Source: Acinetobacter gerneri DSM 14967 = CIP 107464 = MTCC 9824 (GTDB lineage Bacteria; Pseudomonadota; Gammaproteobacteria; Pseudomonadales; Moraxellaceae). Taken from it: DNA of 64,000 nucleotides. The stretch is taken from assembly GCF_000368565.1 (NCBI RefSeq), contig NZ_KB849537.1:64451-128450 (forward strand). The letters are read 5' to 3'. A program made the position numbers and the translations under genes. Position 1 is the first letter of the stretch. Every line of letters begins with the position of its first letter. The notes under the pieces are model-generated. The model did not search any database, had not been told where the DNA came from, and saw only the letters and a list, made by a program, of their open reading frames with translations. Shown here piece by piece: positions 17,578-28,098 of the stretch.

Positions 17578-17991
17578 ATGACTAAAGCATTCAATTTTAA
17601 TATTTTTCATCCTGACTGTCCTGCACGATCTTTTTTTGAAAAATTTGCAGATAAATGGATTCTTTTGATCATTTACCGTCTACATGCACAATCACAGCAC
17701 TTCAATGAATTGAAGAAAAGCCTCGCTGGTATTTCTCCAAAAGTGTTATCTCAGAAATTAAAAATTTTGGAACGAGATGGCTTTATTTCCCGCACTATTC
17801 ATGAAAATAATGTGATTCGAGTTGAGTACGCATTGACGCCACTTGGAATTGAATTTGCAGGAGCTGCTTTAATTTTTAAAAATTGGGCAGAAGATAATAT
17901 GCAGCATGTAATTCGCGCACAACGCTTATTTGATGCATCTCAAACGATATTGGATACAGACTCAAGTAGCGAACACGGTTCAGCAATTTAG
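17578..17991 (+). CDS. HxlR-family transcriptional regulator
   Basis: This 137-residue winged-helix protein has DCPARSFFEKFADKWILLII with the conserved cysteine near residue 15, and the recognition region FNELKKSLAGISPKVLSQKLKILERDGFISR. HxlR proteins sense quinones, aldehydes or oxidants, often through that cysteine, and commonly repress a divergent oxidoreductase. Here the divergent SDR and quinone reductase genes are the obvious targets (inference). Confidence 0.88.
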   Translation: MTKAFNFNIFHPDCPARSFFEKFADKWILLIIYRLHAQSQHFNELKKSLAGISPKVLSQKLKILERDGFISRTIHENNVIRVEYALTPLGIEFAGAALIFKNWAEDNMQHVIRAQRLFDASQTILDTDSSSEHGSAI

Positions 17992-18101
17992 ATCTATTGG
18001 GCATCACCAAAGTAGATCGTCAAGATGGAAAATTTACCATCTTGAATAAAACTACATACACGCACAATTTTAAGTTCGATACTCAATGACAATCAAATAT
18101 A

Positions 18102-18129
18102 AAAAATGCCCATTTTCATGAGCATTTTT
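18102..18129. terminator. Probable terminator between convergent hxlR-like gene and trmL
   Basis: An AAAAATGC / GCATTTTT stem with an imperfect middle is flanked by A and T runs between two convergent genes. Confidence 0.6.
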
Positions 18130-18157
18130 AACTTATTTTTTAATTTGAGTTTTCGGT

Positions 18158-18640
18158 TTAGTCTTTCAATTCTTTAAAATCTTGCTGACGCCAAGCTTCA
18201 TAAAGAATCACAGCTGTTGCATTGGAAAGATTTAAACTACGTGAAGTGGGAGCCATCGGTAAACGAATCCAATGTTCTTTTGGAAACATCATACGGACAT
18301 CTTCAGGCAAACCACGCGTTTCAGGTCCCATCAACAAAGCCACTGGACGATTAAGATTTGAAGTATGTGGAGTTTCAAAACCTTTGGTGGTCAAAGGATA
18401 AATCGCATCTTGATCAATACCCTGTTCTTTTAAGTGTGCCAAACATTCAGTAAAGTTTTCCCAAACTTTCATGTGCGCCCATTCATGATAATCCAATCCT
18501 GCACGTTTTAATTTTTTATCATCTAGCTCAAAACCAAGCGGTTTCACCAAATGCAATTGTGCACCTGTATTGGCACATAAACGGATGATATTTCCAGTAT
18601 TACTTGGAATTTCAGGTTCAAATAAAACAACATGAATCAC
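18158..18640 (-). CDS. trmL: tRNA (cytidine(34)-2'-O)-methyltransferase
   Basis: TrmL (YibK family) methylates the ribose of the wobble base in tRNA-Leu species using S-adenosylmethionine. The 160-residue SPOUT enzyme shows IPSNTGNIIRLCANTG (11-26), VALLMGPETRGLP (about 101-113) and the knot-forming LPMAPTSRSLNLSNATAVILYE near the end. The start is GTG 18640. It is a single gene. Confidence 0.94.
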   Translation of the reverse strand: MIHVVLFEPEIPSNTGNIIRLCANTGAQLHLVKPLGFELDDKKLKRAGLDYHEWAHMKVWENFTECLAHLKEQGIDQDAIYPLTTKGFETPHTSNLNRPVALLMGPETRGLPEDVRMMFPKEHWIRLPMAPTSRSLNLSNATAVILYEAWRQQDFKELKD

Positions 18641-18821
18641 GGGAGTTCTCTTCTATTTTCAAGTCATCATCTTCAATAGCATGATTTGTCTTGTGTAAAA
18701 TTCTAAATCAAAAATTTTACTCAAGACAAACGACTATTACAGATATGATCATTATTTAAATACATACAAGCTCAATCGATCGCTTATATACATAGATATT
18801 AGGGTTGATTCGGAGGTCAAA

Positions 18822-20252
18822 CTACTGCCACTGCAACTGTTCACGCAATGACACGACTTCACCAATAATCGTCAATGTTGGTGCATGAATTTGGTGTTCT
18901 GTGACTTTAGCAGCAATATCAGCCAAAGTACCAACGACAACTTTTTGCTCAGGTGTCGTACCTTTGGAAATCAAAGCTACGGGCATATCAGGACGTTGAC
19001 CATGTGCGATCAACTTTTGGCAAATTGTTTCAAGCCCCATAAGCCCCATATACAACACCAAAGTTTGATGCTCATACACCAATTCATCCCAAGGCAATTC
19101 TGGAGAACCTTCTTTGAGATGACCAGTCAAAAACCGCACGCTTTGCGCATAATCACGATGCGTCAACGGAATCCCTGCATAAGCTGAACAGCCCGATGCA
19201 GCAGTGATGCCCGGCACGACTTGGAAACTGATTCCTGCAGCAAAAAGCTCTTGAATTTCCTCGCCACCACGCCCAAAGATAAATGGATCACCGCCTTTTA
19301 AACGGCAGACACGTTTACCTTCACTTGCGTATTTCACCAATAACGCATTGATGCCCTCTTGCGGAACACTATGGTTAGAACGTGCTTTCCCAACATAAAC
19401 CTTGATCGCATCTCGACGACACAGATTTAAAATCGGTTCTGAAACCAAACGATCGTAAATCACGACATCCGCTTGTTGCATCAAACGCAATGCTTTGAGG
19501 GTTAAAAGTTCTGGATCACCAGGACCTGCACCGACCAAATAAACCTCACCTTTGGGTTTGCTCCATTCAATCAAAGCTTGCTCAATCAACTGATTGGCTT
19601 CTGCCAAACGATCATTGAACACATGCTCTTTAAGGGGGCTTGCATATAAGTCTTCCCAGAAAATACGGCGCTCATCAGGATTGACTATTTTTTCTTTTAC
19701 AGCTTTACGCCATTGACCTGAAAATGCGGCAAGCTTGCCCATCGCATGTGGAATCGATGCTTCAAGTTGGGTACGAATCTGACGTGATAAAACTGGCGAT
19801 TGACCATTGGTCGCTACAGATATAATCAATGGTGAACGATCAATAATGGCTGGAACCATGAAACGGCAATGTGGAGGATCATCCACACTATTGACCAAAA
19901 TTTTCTCAGCTTCACAAGCATTAAATACTTGCTGATTTGTCTCTTTCTGATCTGTTGCAGCAATCACCAAACGATAATGTTTAAGTTCAAAATGACTTTG
20001 CTCAAGCTCTAAATTTTGTATCGCTTGTTCATTATTATTTTGTGGAAATAATTGTTGAAATGTATAGGGAAAATACTGCCCTTTTGACTGTTCAACGATC
20101 TTTAATAGTTCATCTTCAATCTCAGGAGCAATCACCGAAATCGATGCTCCCGCTTGTTGCAATAAATATGCTTTGCGATAAGCGACATGCCCACCACCTA
20201 CAATCAGACAAGGCTCAGCTTGTAATTTTAGTGAAATTGGAAAAATATCCAC
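18822..20252 (-). CDS. cysG: Siroheme synthase CysG (precorrin-2 dehydrogenase/ferrochelatase and uroporphyrinogen-III methyltransferase)
   Basis: CysG makes siroheme for sulfite and nitrite reductases from uroporphyrinogen III. The N-terminal half has the NAD-binding LIVGGGHVAYRKA and the SVDDPPHCRFMVPA motif of the dehydrogenase/ferrochelatase. The C-terminal half has VGAGPGDPELLTLKALR, RLKGGDPFIFGRGGEE and VVPGITAASG of the methyltransferase. I start at GTG 20252 (MDIFPISLKL) since GAGGA precedes it; a TTG at 20264 adds four residues. serS lies upstream on the same strand with a terminator between. Confidence 0.95.
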   Translation of the reverse strand: MDIFPISLKLQAEPCLIVGGGHVAYRKAYLLQQAGASISVIAPEIEDELLKIVEQSKGQYFPYTFQQLFPQNNNEQAIQNLELEQSHFELKHYRLVIAATDQKETNQQVFNACEAEKILVNSVDDPPHCRFMVPAIIDRSPLIISVATNGQSPVLSRQIRTQLEASIPHAMGKLAAFSGQWRKAVKEKIVNPDERRIFWEDLYASPLKEHVFNDRLAEANQLIEQALIEWSKPKGEVYLVGAGPGDPELLTLKALRLMQQADVVIYDRLVSEPILNLCRRDAIKVYVGKARSNHSVPQEGINALLVKYASEGKRVCRLKGGDPFIFGRGGEEIQELFAAGISFQVVPGITAASGCSAYAGIPLTHRDYAQSVRFLTGHLKEGSPELPWDELVYEHQTLVLYMGLMGLETICQKLIAHGQRPDMPVALISKGTTPEQKVVVGTLADIAAKVTEHQIHAPTLTIIGEVVSLREQLQWQ

Positions 20253-20330
20253 GCGCTTCCTCAAAGATTTGAACTGATTGTTTAAAGCAGATTTGATTTA
20301 CACAGCAGTGTAGATGACAGAAAAATAAGG

Positions 20331-20356
20331 GATCAGTCGAAACCAATCCCTTATAT
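20331..20356 (-). terminator. Terminator of serS
   Basis: On the minus strand, ATAAGGGAT and ATCCCTTAT form a perfect 9-bp stem followed by TTTTTC, just after the serS stop codon. Confidence 0.8.
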
Positions 20357-20366
20357 TTACACAATA

Positions 20367-21647
<1,281 letters not shown>

Positions 21648-21764
21648 TTATCAAAGAAAAAAACTGACTATAGTGTAAGCTCTTCACCGTAAAAAATACA
21701 GTGACAGAGCTAACATGATGCTAGGAATCGCTTAAGAAGACTGCAAAAATCTGAAAATAAGCCC

Positions 21765-22553
21765 TTAAGGATTTGCGTATTGTGGCAAACTTGGCAAATA
21801 TTCAGCTTTTACTACATCTTTAGCAGAAACATAAGGCAATTTAAGCTCAGGCATCCCTTCTGCATAAGCCGCAATTTCATATAATGGATAAACAAAGACT
21901 AAACCATTGACACCATAATAAAAATTGTCACTCAATTGCAATTTTTGCGGTGTGATATTGTGCTGCTCCAACCAATTTGCATTGGCTTCATAAAGTGCTT
22001 GCGCCACTGTTGCTTCTGTATTTGGTTTTAAAATATCACTCAAAGCCAAGCGTTTTTGCGTATTTAGATCAAAAGTGACAAATTCTTGATGATACATACC
22101 ATGAGCTGCACCCGCAGAGTACTCATAGCTATAAATCATAAATGTTGCTAAATTATTGTTTTGTGAAATAAATCGAACATAAATCGTGCTTTGATTGATG
22201 CCTTGAACCTTTTCAGCATCTGCTTTCGCTTCTTTATTTTCATTGGCAAAGGCAGTCGGTACTGCTTTTTTGATACGTTGTAAAAAGTATTCATCTATCC
22301 AAGGCACATTGGTCTTGATGGTTTGCAAATCATACTGAGTGCACCCCTGATCATCACAAAACTGATTTTTCTGTAAAGGAATACGCTCAACTTTGCCCTG
22401 GATCAGCGTACTTGATGCATTGTTTTTCTGTTCTGCCGCAGGCGTATTTGCATCAGCTGAAGGTGCTGGCTTTTCTTGACAAGCGCTTAAAAACAGCAAA
22501 GATGCACAAACGGGAATCGCCAATAACCATTGTTTTTTCATTTGATAAGTCAT
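21765..22553 (-). CDS. Lipoprotein with RsiV-like (DUF3298) domain
   Basis: This ~262-residue protein has a lipoprotein signal (LLFLSAC lipobox) and a disordered alanine-rich linker, then a DUF4163/DUF3298-type domain as in RsiV. Typical parts are YSAGAAHGMYHQEFVTFDLNTQKRLALSDI and NFYYGVNGLVFVYPLYEIAAYAEG. In Bacillus RsiV this domain binds lysozyme; a role in peptidoglycan sensing here is only a guess. ATG 22553 or 22541 are both possible starts. Confidence 0.75.
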   Translation of the reverse strand: MTYQMKKQWLLAIPVCASLLFLSACQEKPAPSADANTPAAEQKNNASSTLIQGKVERIPLQKNQFCDDQGCTQYDLQTIKTNVPWIDEYFLQRIKKAVPTAFANENKEAKADAEKVQGINQSTIYVRFISQNNNLATFMIYSYEYSAGAAHGMYHQEFVTFDLNTQKRLALSDILKPNTEATVAQALYEANANWLEQHNITPQKLQLSDNFYYGVNGLVFVYPLYEIAAYAEGMPELKLPYVSAKDVVKAEYLPSLPQYANP

Positions 22554-22706
22554 GTTATTTTGCAACCTAATACAGATTTTCTACACCCTGTCACTATACA
22601 AAGCTCAATAAGGCAATGATATTAAAAAATGTATCTATAGACGCTTTTTTATACATATTTTATTCGTTTAAACAGAAAAGCGCCCCAAACCAAAATAAAT
22701 CTAGAC

Positions 22707-24164
22707 TTACCAACCGTACTTCATCTCAACACCCAAATAATTAGCATCTTTACCACCTGCATTTAAAATGGTTTTACCCACATCGTAGTGCACTGCTTCA
22801 ACCGCCATCGATAAATTACTGTTGACCTTTTGATCTGCTCGAAGCTGAAGATACTTGCCTGTCCATTTTGAACCCTGACCTGCTGTATTTGGCATACTGC
22901 TATTGCCTTGGAAATAAATTGCATCTTGCGTTGTCTGTCGCCATTGCAAGCCCAAAGCTGCCATCAGGGTCAATTGATCATTGGGCTGAATCGTGATCGA
23001 AGGTTTGATATGAATCAAATTACTATAACCACTATAGCCTGCCAGCGTGAAATATGAACCATTGGCAAAAAGCTGATTGAAAGTATTTAACTTTCCATCA
23101 TGCGGATTTTTATCACCCGAAGCCGCATCGATTTGCACAGCCAATTTGGGGCTATATGGCTGATCTTTTAGATGATAAGCAGTGATCGCACTCAGGGCCC
23201 AAGCTTGTATAGACTGATCCGCAATATCCCCATACTGAAGCATTGCTTCAACATCCCAATCTAGATTATTTTTCGATCCCATATGCCGTAAATCATACAA
23301 ATCTCGCACCTCATTTCCAGATACACTTGGAAATGTCGCATGATTTCGGACATATCTTGAATAGTATCCAGACAGTTCACCGCCAAGTACATTTTGTTTG
23401 TCTATACGAAATCCACTAAAACGCAAATCATGATCAGAAAAATCATTTAAAGTTCCAGCCATATCAATTTGCACTGGTCGAGTCATGTAGCCTAAAAAAC
23501 GCCAATCTTGATATTCATAATCTGCCCATACCCCATCAAAGGCTTGGCGAACATTGGGTCCTTCTCTATTGGAAATAAAGCGTTGTAAATCAAAAGCCAT
23601 TTCCTGACGTCCAACCCTAAATTTGAAAGTCCCATTATTTAAAGAATGTTGCCAAGCAATAAATGCTTGTTCCAAATCAAAACGATTTTGGTCTGTACTT
23701 CCAACCGTATTTTTATCATAAGCACGTGCATCTATAAATTGGGCAAAAATTTGCCATTGTTCTGCAAGTCTGGCATCAACATGCATTTGTAAACGTTGAA
23801 TAAGATATTGGTCGTTGCTATTTTTGGCTGTGCCAAATTTGGCACTATTGTTCAGTTCAAAACGCTCTCGGATATTTGCACCCAATGAGATATAGCTATT
23901 TTCTTTAAAAGGAATGTATTTAAACTGGTCGCCTGTTTTTTTCACCACACATGAGTTTTTTAAAACATCCCAATTTTCTTGCCATCGATTGGTCAAAATA
24001 CTTGGTCTTTGTGGGCAAGCTGTCTGATCTTGTACATTCGTTTCAGCATAAGAAGAATGAAAATAAAATAAGGACATGACAAAAAATGTAAGTCGAGTAA
24101 ATTTTTTATGTTGATGTCGAATTTTATTTTCGAGTTTTAATTTTTGTTGATTCATCTCGCTCAT
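22707..24164 (-). CDS. AlgE-like outer-membrane porin (alginate_exp family)
   Basis: This ~485-residue protein has a long basic N-terminus, a signal-like hydrophobic stretch ending SSYA (about residue 42), then alternating strands of an outer-membrane barrel. The patterns ISLGANIRERFELNNSAKFG and FKFRVGRQEMAFDLQRFISNREGPNVRQAFDGV fit the alginate-export family. Members carry anionic or organic compounds, not always alginate, and no alginate genes lie nearby. It ends with WKTGKY... and an aromatic final residue (YGW), as barrels do. Start choice (24170, 24164 or 24155) is uncertain. Confidence 0.82.
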   Translation of the reverse strand: MSEMNQQKLKLENKIRHQHKKFTRLTFFVMSLFYFHSSYAETNVQDQTACPQRPSILTNRWQENWDVLKNSCVVKKTGDQFKYIPFKENSYISLGANIRERFELNNSAKFGTAKNSNDQYLIQRLQMHVDARLAEQWQIFAQFIDARAYDKNTVGSTDQNRFDLEQAFIAWQHSLNNGTFKFRVGRQEMAFDLQRFISNREGPNVRQAFDGVWADYEYQDWRFLGYMTRPVQIDMAGTLNDFSDHDLRFSGFRIDKQNVLGGELSGYYSRYVRNHATFPSVSGNEVRDLYDLRHMGSKNNLDWDVEAMLQYGDIADQSIQAWALSAITAYHLKDQPYSPKLAVQIDAASGDKNPHDGKLNTFNQLFANGSYFTLAGYSGYSNLIHIKPSITIQPNDQLTLMAALGLQWRQTTQDAIYFQGNSSMPNTAGQGSKWTGKYLQLRADQKVNSNLSMAVEAVHYDVGKTILNAGGKDANYLGVEMKYGW

Positions 24165-24322
24165 CCACATCCCAAGATTAGAAATGGAAAATTAAAAAAT
24201 TTAGCAGTGAAATATTTATAACTGCCTACTTTTCTTATTCAATATAAATTTAGAATTGCATCATTATTCAATTGCTAAAGTTTGTACTGCAATAGCACAG
24301 TACAAACCATTAAAATGCATGA

Positions 24323-25243
24323 TTATTTTACATTTGCATGAATTTCAGCAATATAACCGCCCGGGAATTGCAACATTGCTGATTCACGTGCATCTGATTT
24401 AAATTTTTGAACTAAAACTGTTGCACCAGCTTTTTGTGCTTTAGCTAACGTTTCATCAATATTTTTAACTTCATAGCCTGTCATTTCATGACCATATGGA
24501 TATGGCAATGCACCATCTGTCACCAATACTGCCATTTTGCCAAAGTCTGACTCTATACGAATACGTCTAAATTGATCATTTGGACGTCCAATTTCTACAC
24601 CAGAAGCCTTTGCAGTGTCTGATACAATTTTACCATGTGAGAACTTGACGAAACTTTTAACAAAGTTATCTGCACTTTGTTTAGAAACATAGACTCTATT
24701 TTCTGGGATGGTTTCCAATTTTGCATAATTTGGCTTTTGTGTATGCCAATATAACTGCATATTGACCCCACCCGGCCACTGGATTACAGCATCACGACCG
24801 ATTGGATCTGGAAAAGTTTCAACGATCACATCTGCGCCATTTTTCTTTGCAGATGCGACAGCTTTATCCATATCTTTAACTAAATAACCGGTACGTTCCA
24901 AACCAAAAGGATATGGAACTGGTGTTTTAAAGCCAAACACAGAAAAAGTGCCTACAGGGGTATAGACAAGTTGTGACATGGTTTGACTCGGTGTAGGCGT
25001 AACTTGAAATACACCTTGTTGCGATTTTGAGCCACCAAATGTTGCAATCAGACTATCTGTAAATTTGTCGAAATCTTCAGGATTTACATAAACATGAGTC
25101 GTGTCATATTGCGCGGCTACGCCTGGTGCTTCTGCTTCTACATTCGCTACAGCGACTGTTTTGGCACTAATTTGTGGTGCAATCGCAATACCACCACTGA
25201 TCAGCATAGAGCTAATCATTAGGCTAAAGAGTTGTTTACGCAT
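24323..25243 (-). CDS. Secreted tandem VOC/glyoxalase-like protein
   Basis: This 306-residue protein has a signal peptide (cut near ISA, residue 28). Two glyoxalase-like (VOC) domains follow, each starting with a DTTHVYVNPEDFD- or ENRVYVSKQSADNF-type strand and ending in IQWPGGVNMQLYWH or LQFPGGYIAEIHAN. The pairs of H/E residues could hold a metal. Secretion of a VOC protein is unusual. It follows a DoxX gene by 86 bases on the same strand, probably as one operon. The reaction is unknown. Confidence 0.75.
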   Translation of the reverse strand: MRKQLFSLMISSMLISGGIAIAPQISAKTVAVANVEAEAPGVAAQYDTTHVYVNPEDFDKFTDSLIATFGGSKSQQGVFQVTPTPSQTMSQLVYTPVGTFSVFGFKTPVPYPFGLERTGYLVKDMDKAVASAKKNGADVIVETFPDPIGRDAVIQWPGGVNMQLYWHTQKPNYAKLETIPENRVYVSKQSADNFVKSFVKFSHGKIVSDTAKASGVEIGRPNDQFRRIRIESDFGKMAVLVTDGALPYPYGHEMTGYEVKNIDETLAKAQKAGATVLVQKFKSDARESAMLQFPGGYIAEIHANVK

Positions 25244-25329
25244 GGATTATTCCTTTCAAATTTAGATAGATTTAATCTATTTGCAAAAATTGCCTTTAAA
25301 CTTTTCAGATAGCGTTCAAAAAAAGAGAT

Positions 25330-25773
25330 TCATTTAAGATCTGATCCTGAGTTTGACTTAAGATCAGACATAATCGTGACTAAAACCAAAGCTGCAATCA
25401 GCCCAAGATGTTCAAAAAAGCTATTAAAAGTACCGAAAAACTGTGCACCAGATTGGTTCCAAAAGTCATTTGCAACAAACATTGCCACTGCGGTTAGACA
25501 GCCAAGTCCACCTGCGCCTAACCAGACAAAACGATTAAAAATCACGCACAAAGAACCACCAATTTCAACGATGATTGCAGCAGCTGCCCATAAAGCCGCA
25601 GGTTGCAGACCAAAATTTGCCTGCTCTGCCATTGCAGCTGGAAAATCCATGAGTTTGCTAATACCACCAACGAGAAATGCTGATACCAATGCAATGCGTA
25701 ACACGGGGAGTAGCCATGTTATTGAGAGAATTTTTCTGACCCATTCAGGATTGTGACCAGATGCACTATTCAT
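25330..25773 (-). CDS. DoxX-family membrane protein
   Basis: This 147-residue protein has four membrane segments and the DoxX pattern LRIALVSAFLVGGISKLMDFPAAM near the N-terminus and NSFFEHLGLIAALVLV near the end. DoxX-like proteins are linked to quinone or thiosulfate redox reactions and to oxidative-stress complexes, mostly without defined function. It lies upstream of the secreted VOC gene in the same direction. Confidence 0.85.
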   Translation of the reverse strand: MNSASGHNPEWVRKILSITWLLPVLRIALVSAFLVGGISKLMDFPAAMAEQANFGLQPAALWAAAAIIVEIGGSLCVIFNRFVWLGAGGLGCLTAVAMFVANDFWNQSGAQFFGTFNSFFEHLGLIAALVLVTIMSDLKSNSGSDLK

Positions 25774-26132
25774 GACATTAACTTTTAAATATTTCTTAAT
25801 AATATTTTAAGTTATCTTAAACACCATCTATGCAGTATTTATATTTCCAAATGTAGTAATTTAATCTCAAACACAAATATCCTAATCATGCTTTTCTTGA
25901 TTTAATTTTCTCTATTTTATATGCATAAAATTGCAGCTAAATGATGAAAATAATTAAAAAAAGTGCACTTTTTTAGTAATACATGATGCTTAATAGCAAA
26001 TTTTTATAGCCATAATTCATTTACACAACAACATTAAAATACGCAGTCGATTTGACATTATTTATTTTGCTCACAAAAAAGCAGCCCGTAAGCTGCTCTA
26101 TTGACTAAATCAACAACCGAATAAATGATCAA
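25774..26132. other. Intergenic region between lolA and the doxX operon
   Basis: These 359 AT-rich bases hold the lolA terminator (26074-26097) and must hold the doxX promoter. I see no gene. Confidence 0.5.
26074..26097 (-). terminator. Terminator of lolA
   Basis: On the minus strand, AGCAGC and GCTGCT form a stem followed by a run of six T, 35 bases past the lolA stop. Confidence 0.8.
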
Positions 26133-26822
26133 TTATTGATCAATAATATCTGTACCTTTAGGCGGAGTAAAATTGAATGTCGCAGCAGGAATTGCTGGAT
26201 TCATTTTGACATTATTGAAACGAACATAAGTCGTTTGACCTAAAGAATCTTGCAAGATCATCAAAGTCGGCGCGTTTTTCGCACCAAAACTAATCGTCAA
26301 GCTTTGGAATGCACCCTCTTTATTTTTTGGATACAAGGTGTAATAGGTTTTACCCGCATCAGGCTGAGTAATACGATACGTTTTCATGATCTGAGCAGTA
26401 TTACCTGACAACAACAATGCAGGTGTATTTGCAACTTGATCATCTAAGCTTTGGCGTACTGCTTGTCCCAAATCTGGATCATAGATCCAAACTGTTTTAC
26501 CTGAAGTTACAATGGTTTGTTTGGCAGGAGAAGTGGTTTGCCAGAAAAATTTACCAGGACGAGCAACTTTCATTGTCCCGTGAAAAGTTTGATTCATGTG
26601 CTGTGCAGTCAAACCACGCTTTTGTGTCGCCGCTTTAGGATTGGTTACTTTTGTGGTCTGTTCAAAATTGGCGGTAAAGCTTTGGATACCACTCAATTGT
26701 TTAACCAAATTTGATGTTGCAGATTGTTCAGAAGCGGGAGCTGCAAAAACAGTTGTGCTCATAGCAGGCGCAAGCAGTGCTGCACTGATGGCAATAGCAC
26801 CTATCTTTTTGAGCATAGTCAT
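26133..26822 (-). CDS. lolA: Outer-membrane lipoprotein carrier protein
   Basis: LolA ferries lipoproteins through the periplasm from LolCDE to LolB. The product has a signal peptide (cut near VFA) and typical parts: LSGIQSFTANFEQTTKV, GTMKVARPGKFFWQTTSPAKQTIVTSGKTVWIYDPDLGQ and FNNVKMNPAIPAATFNFTPPKGTDII. The start is taken at ATG 26822 (MTMLKKIG), which has AAGG 8 bases upstream. The frame is open to 26861 with several ATGs, so up to 13 extra residues are possible. Confidence 0.9.
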   Translation of the reverse strand: MTMLKKIGAIAISAALLAPAMSTTVFAAPASEQSATSNLVKQLSGIQSFTANFEQTTKVTNPKAATQKRGLTAQHMNQTFHGTMKVARPGKFFWQTTSPAKQTIVTSGKTVWIYDPDLGQAVRQSLDDQVANTPALLLSGNTAQIMKTYRITQPDAGKTYYTLYPKNKEGAFQSLTISFGAKNAPTLMILQDSLGQTTYVRFNNVKMNPAIPAATFNFTPPKGTDIIDQ

Positions 26823-26989
26823 ATTCATCACCTTCATCATTTTATATTTGCACATTTGCAATTTAATTTAGAGTTATCTTAAACCAAAAATAATCGCTAA
26901 TAATCGAGAAAATAAGATTTTTTGTTTTGTTATGCTTCTAAATGTTGGTTTTCATTCATCATGATGGAGAAATTCCTTCATTCAAAACA

Positions 26990-27014
26990 TAAAAAAACCC
27001 ACAAAACTGTGGGT
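26990..27014 (-). terminator. Terminator of rplU-rpmA
   Basis: On the minus strand, ACCCACA and TGTGGGT form a 7-bp stem followed by a long T run. Confidence 0.85.
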
Positions 27015-27035
27015 CTTTTTTATATCAATTGAATC

Positions 27036-27293
27036 TTAAACAGTTTCAACAGATACATAGCGACGGCCAAATTGACCTTTCACTTCAAATTTAATTACGC
27101 CGTCAGCAGTCGCAAATAATGTATGGTCACGACCCATACCAACATTTGCACCAGCGTGGAATTCTGTACCACGTTGACGAACGATGATGTTACCTGCAAC
27201 AGCAGCTTGGCCACCGTACATTTTAACACCTAACATTTTAGGGTTTGAATCACGACCGTTACGTGTCGAACCACCGGCTTTTTTGTGAGCCAT
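27036..27293 (-). CDS. rpmA: 50S ribosomal protein L27
   Basis: L27 is part of the large subunit near the peptidyl-transferase centre. The 85-residue protein has the full family sequence, beginning [16 protein letters not shown] and containing [20 protein letters not shown]. It follows rplU by 18 bases, the usual operon. Confidence 0.98.
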   Translation of the reverse strand: MAHKKAGGSTRNGRDSNPKMLGVKMYGGQAAVAGNIIVRQRGTEFHAGANVGMGRDHTLFATADGVIKFEVKGQFGRRYVSVETV

Positions 27294-27311
27294 GTCTCTT
27301 ACTCCTAGTGA

Positions 27312-27623
27312 TTAGCCTGCAATAGCTGTAATTTTCAACTCAGTGAACCATTGACGGTGACCTTGTTGTTTACGGTAATGTTTACGACGACGCATTTTGA
27401 TGATGCGGATTTTGTCGTGACGACCATGACCAACCACTTCTGCAGTTACTTTTGCGCCAGCAACAACTGGAGCACCGATTTGAATGCTTTCGCCATTTAC
27501 AACCATTAATACATCATCAAATGTAATAGTTGCGCCAGTTTCAGCTTTCAATAATTCTACTTTAAGGGTTTCACCCTCAACAACACGGTGCTGTTTACCA
27601 CCGCTTTGGATTACTGCGTACAT
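27312..27623 (-). CDS. rplU: 50S ribosomal protein L21
   Basis: L21 binds 23S rRNA. The 103-residue protein begins [18 protein letters not shown] and ends with the basic segment [23 protein letters not shown] 27623 is used; an in-frame codon four positions upstream lacks family similarity. First gene of rplU-rpmA. Confidence 0.98.
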   Translation of the reverse strand: MYAVIQSGGKQHRVVEGETLKVELLKAETGATITFDDVLMVVNGESIQIGAPVVAGAKVTAEVVGHGRHDKIRIIKMRRRKHYRKQQGHRQWFTELKITAIAG

Positions 27624-28098
27624 AACGTACTCCACTTGCCCGTGTCGTCGTGCCGATAAAGGGACATACCGATCTTAAGACGATCGCCACTGGGGTTATA
27701 CAAGGGCAAAGATTTTAAGTGAAATTTGATCAAACAACAAGTCATTTCAATTTGATTTTAGCTGTTAAGCCATTTTTATTTGTTTCAAGGCCTTATATTA
27801 TTGATATTTTCAAGCTTAACTTGAAGATAATGAACATTTTTATAAATCCTAATAACATTTTCAGATAGATTTTTTTCTTTGTTCAGTTAATATAAGCACA
27901 AAATAATTCAAGACATATTCACATTTATTCTGTTTCTATGAAATATTGCATTTTGTATGATCTTTTTTGTTTAAAAATTAAGCAAAACACTGTATTTCTG
28001 TAAGATGTTTGCGGTATAACGCTACAAAACACAATGTGAATTGTTACACTAAGCAATAAAATTCGTTTTCGTTCGCATTTGCAGAGGACTCCCATCAC
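27624..28098. other. Divergent region between rplU and ispB
   Basis: These 475 bases hold the promoters of rplU-rpmA and ispB. A TATAAC box on the minus strand at about 27694-27699 is a candidate -10 for rplU, and TATAAC at 28015-28020 for ispB; neither has a strong -35. The middle is AT-rich with no gene seen. Confidence 0.45.
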
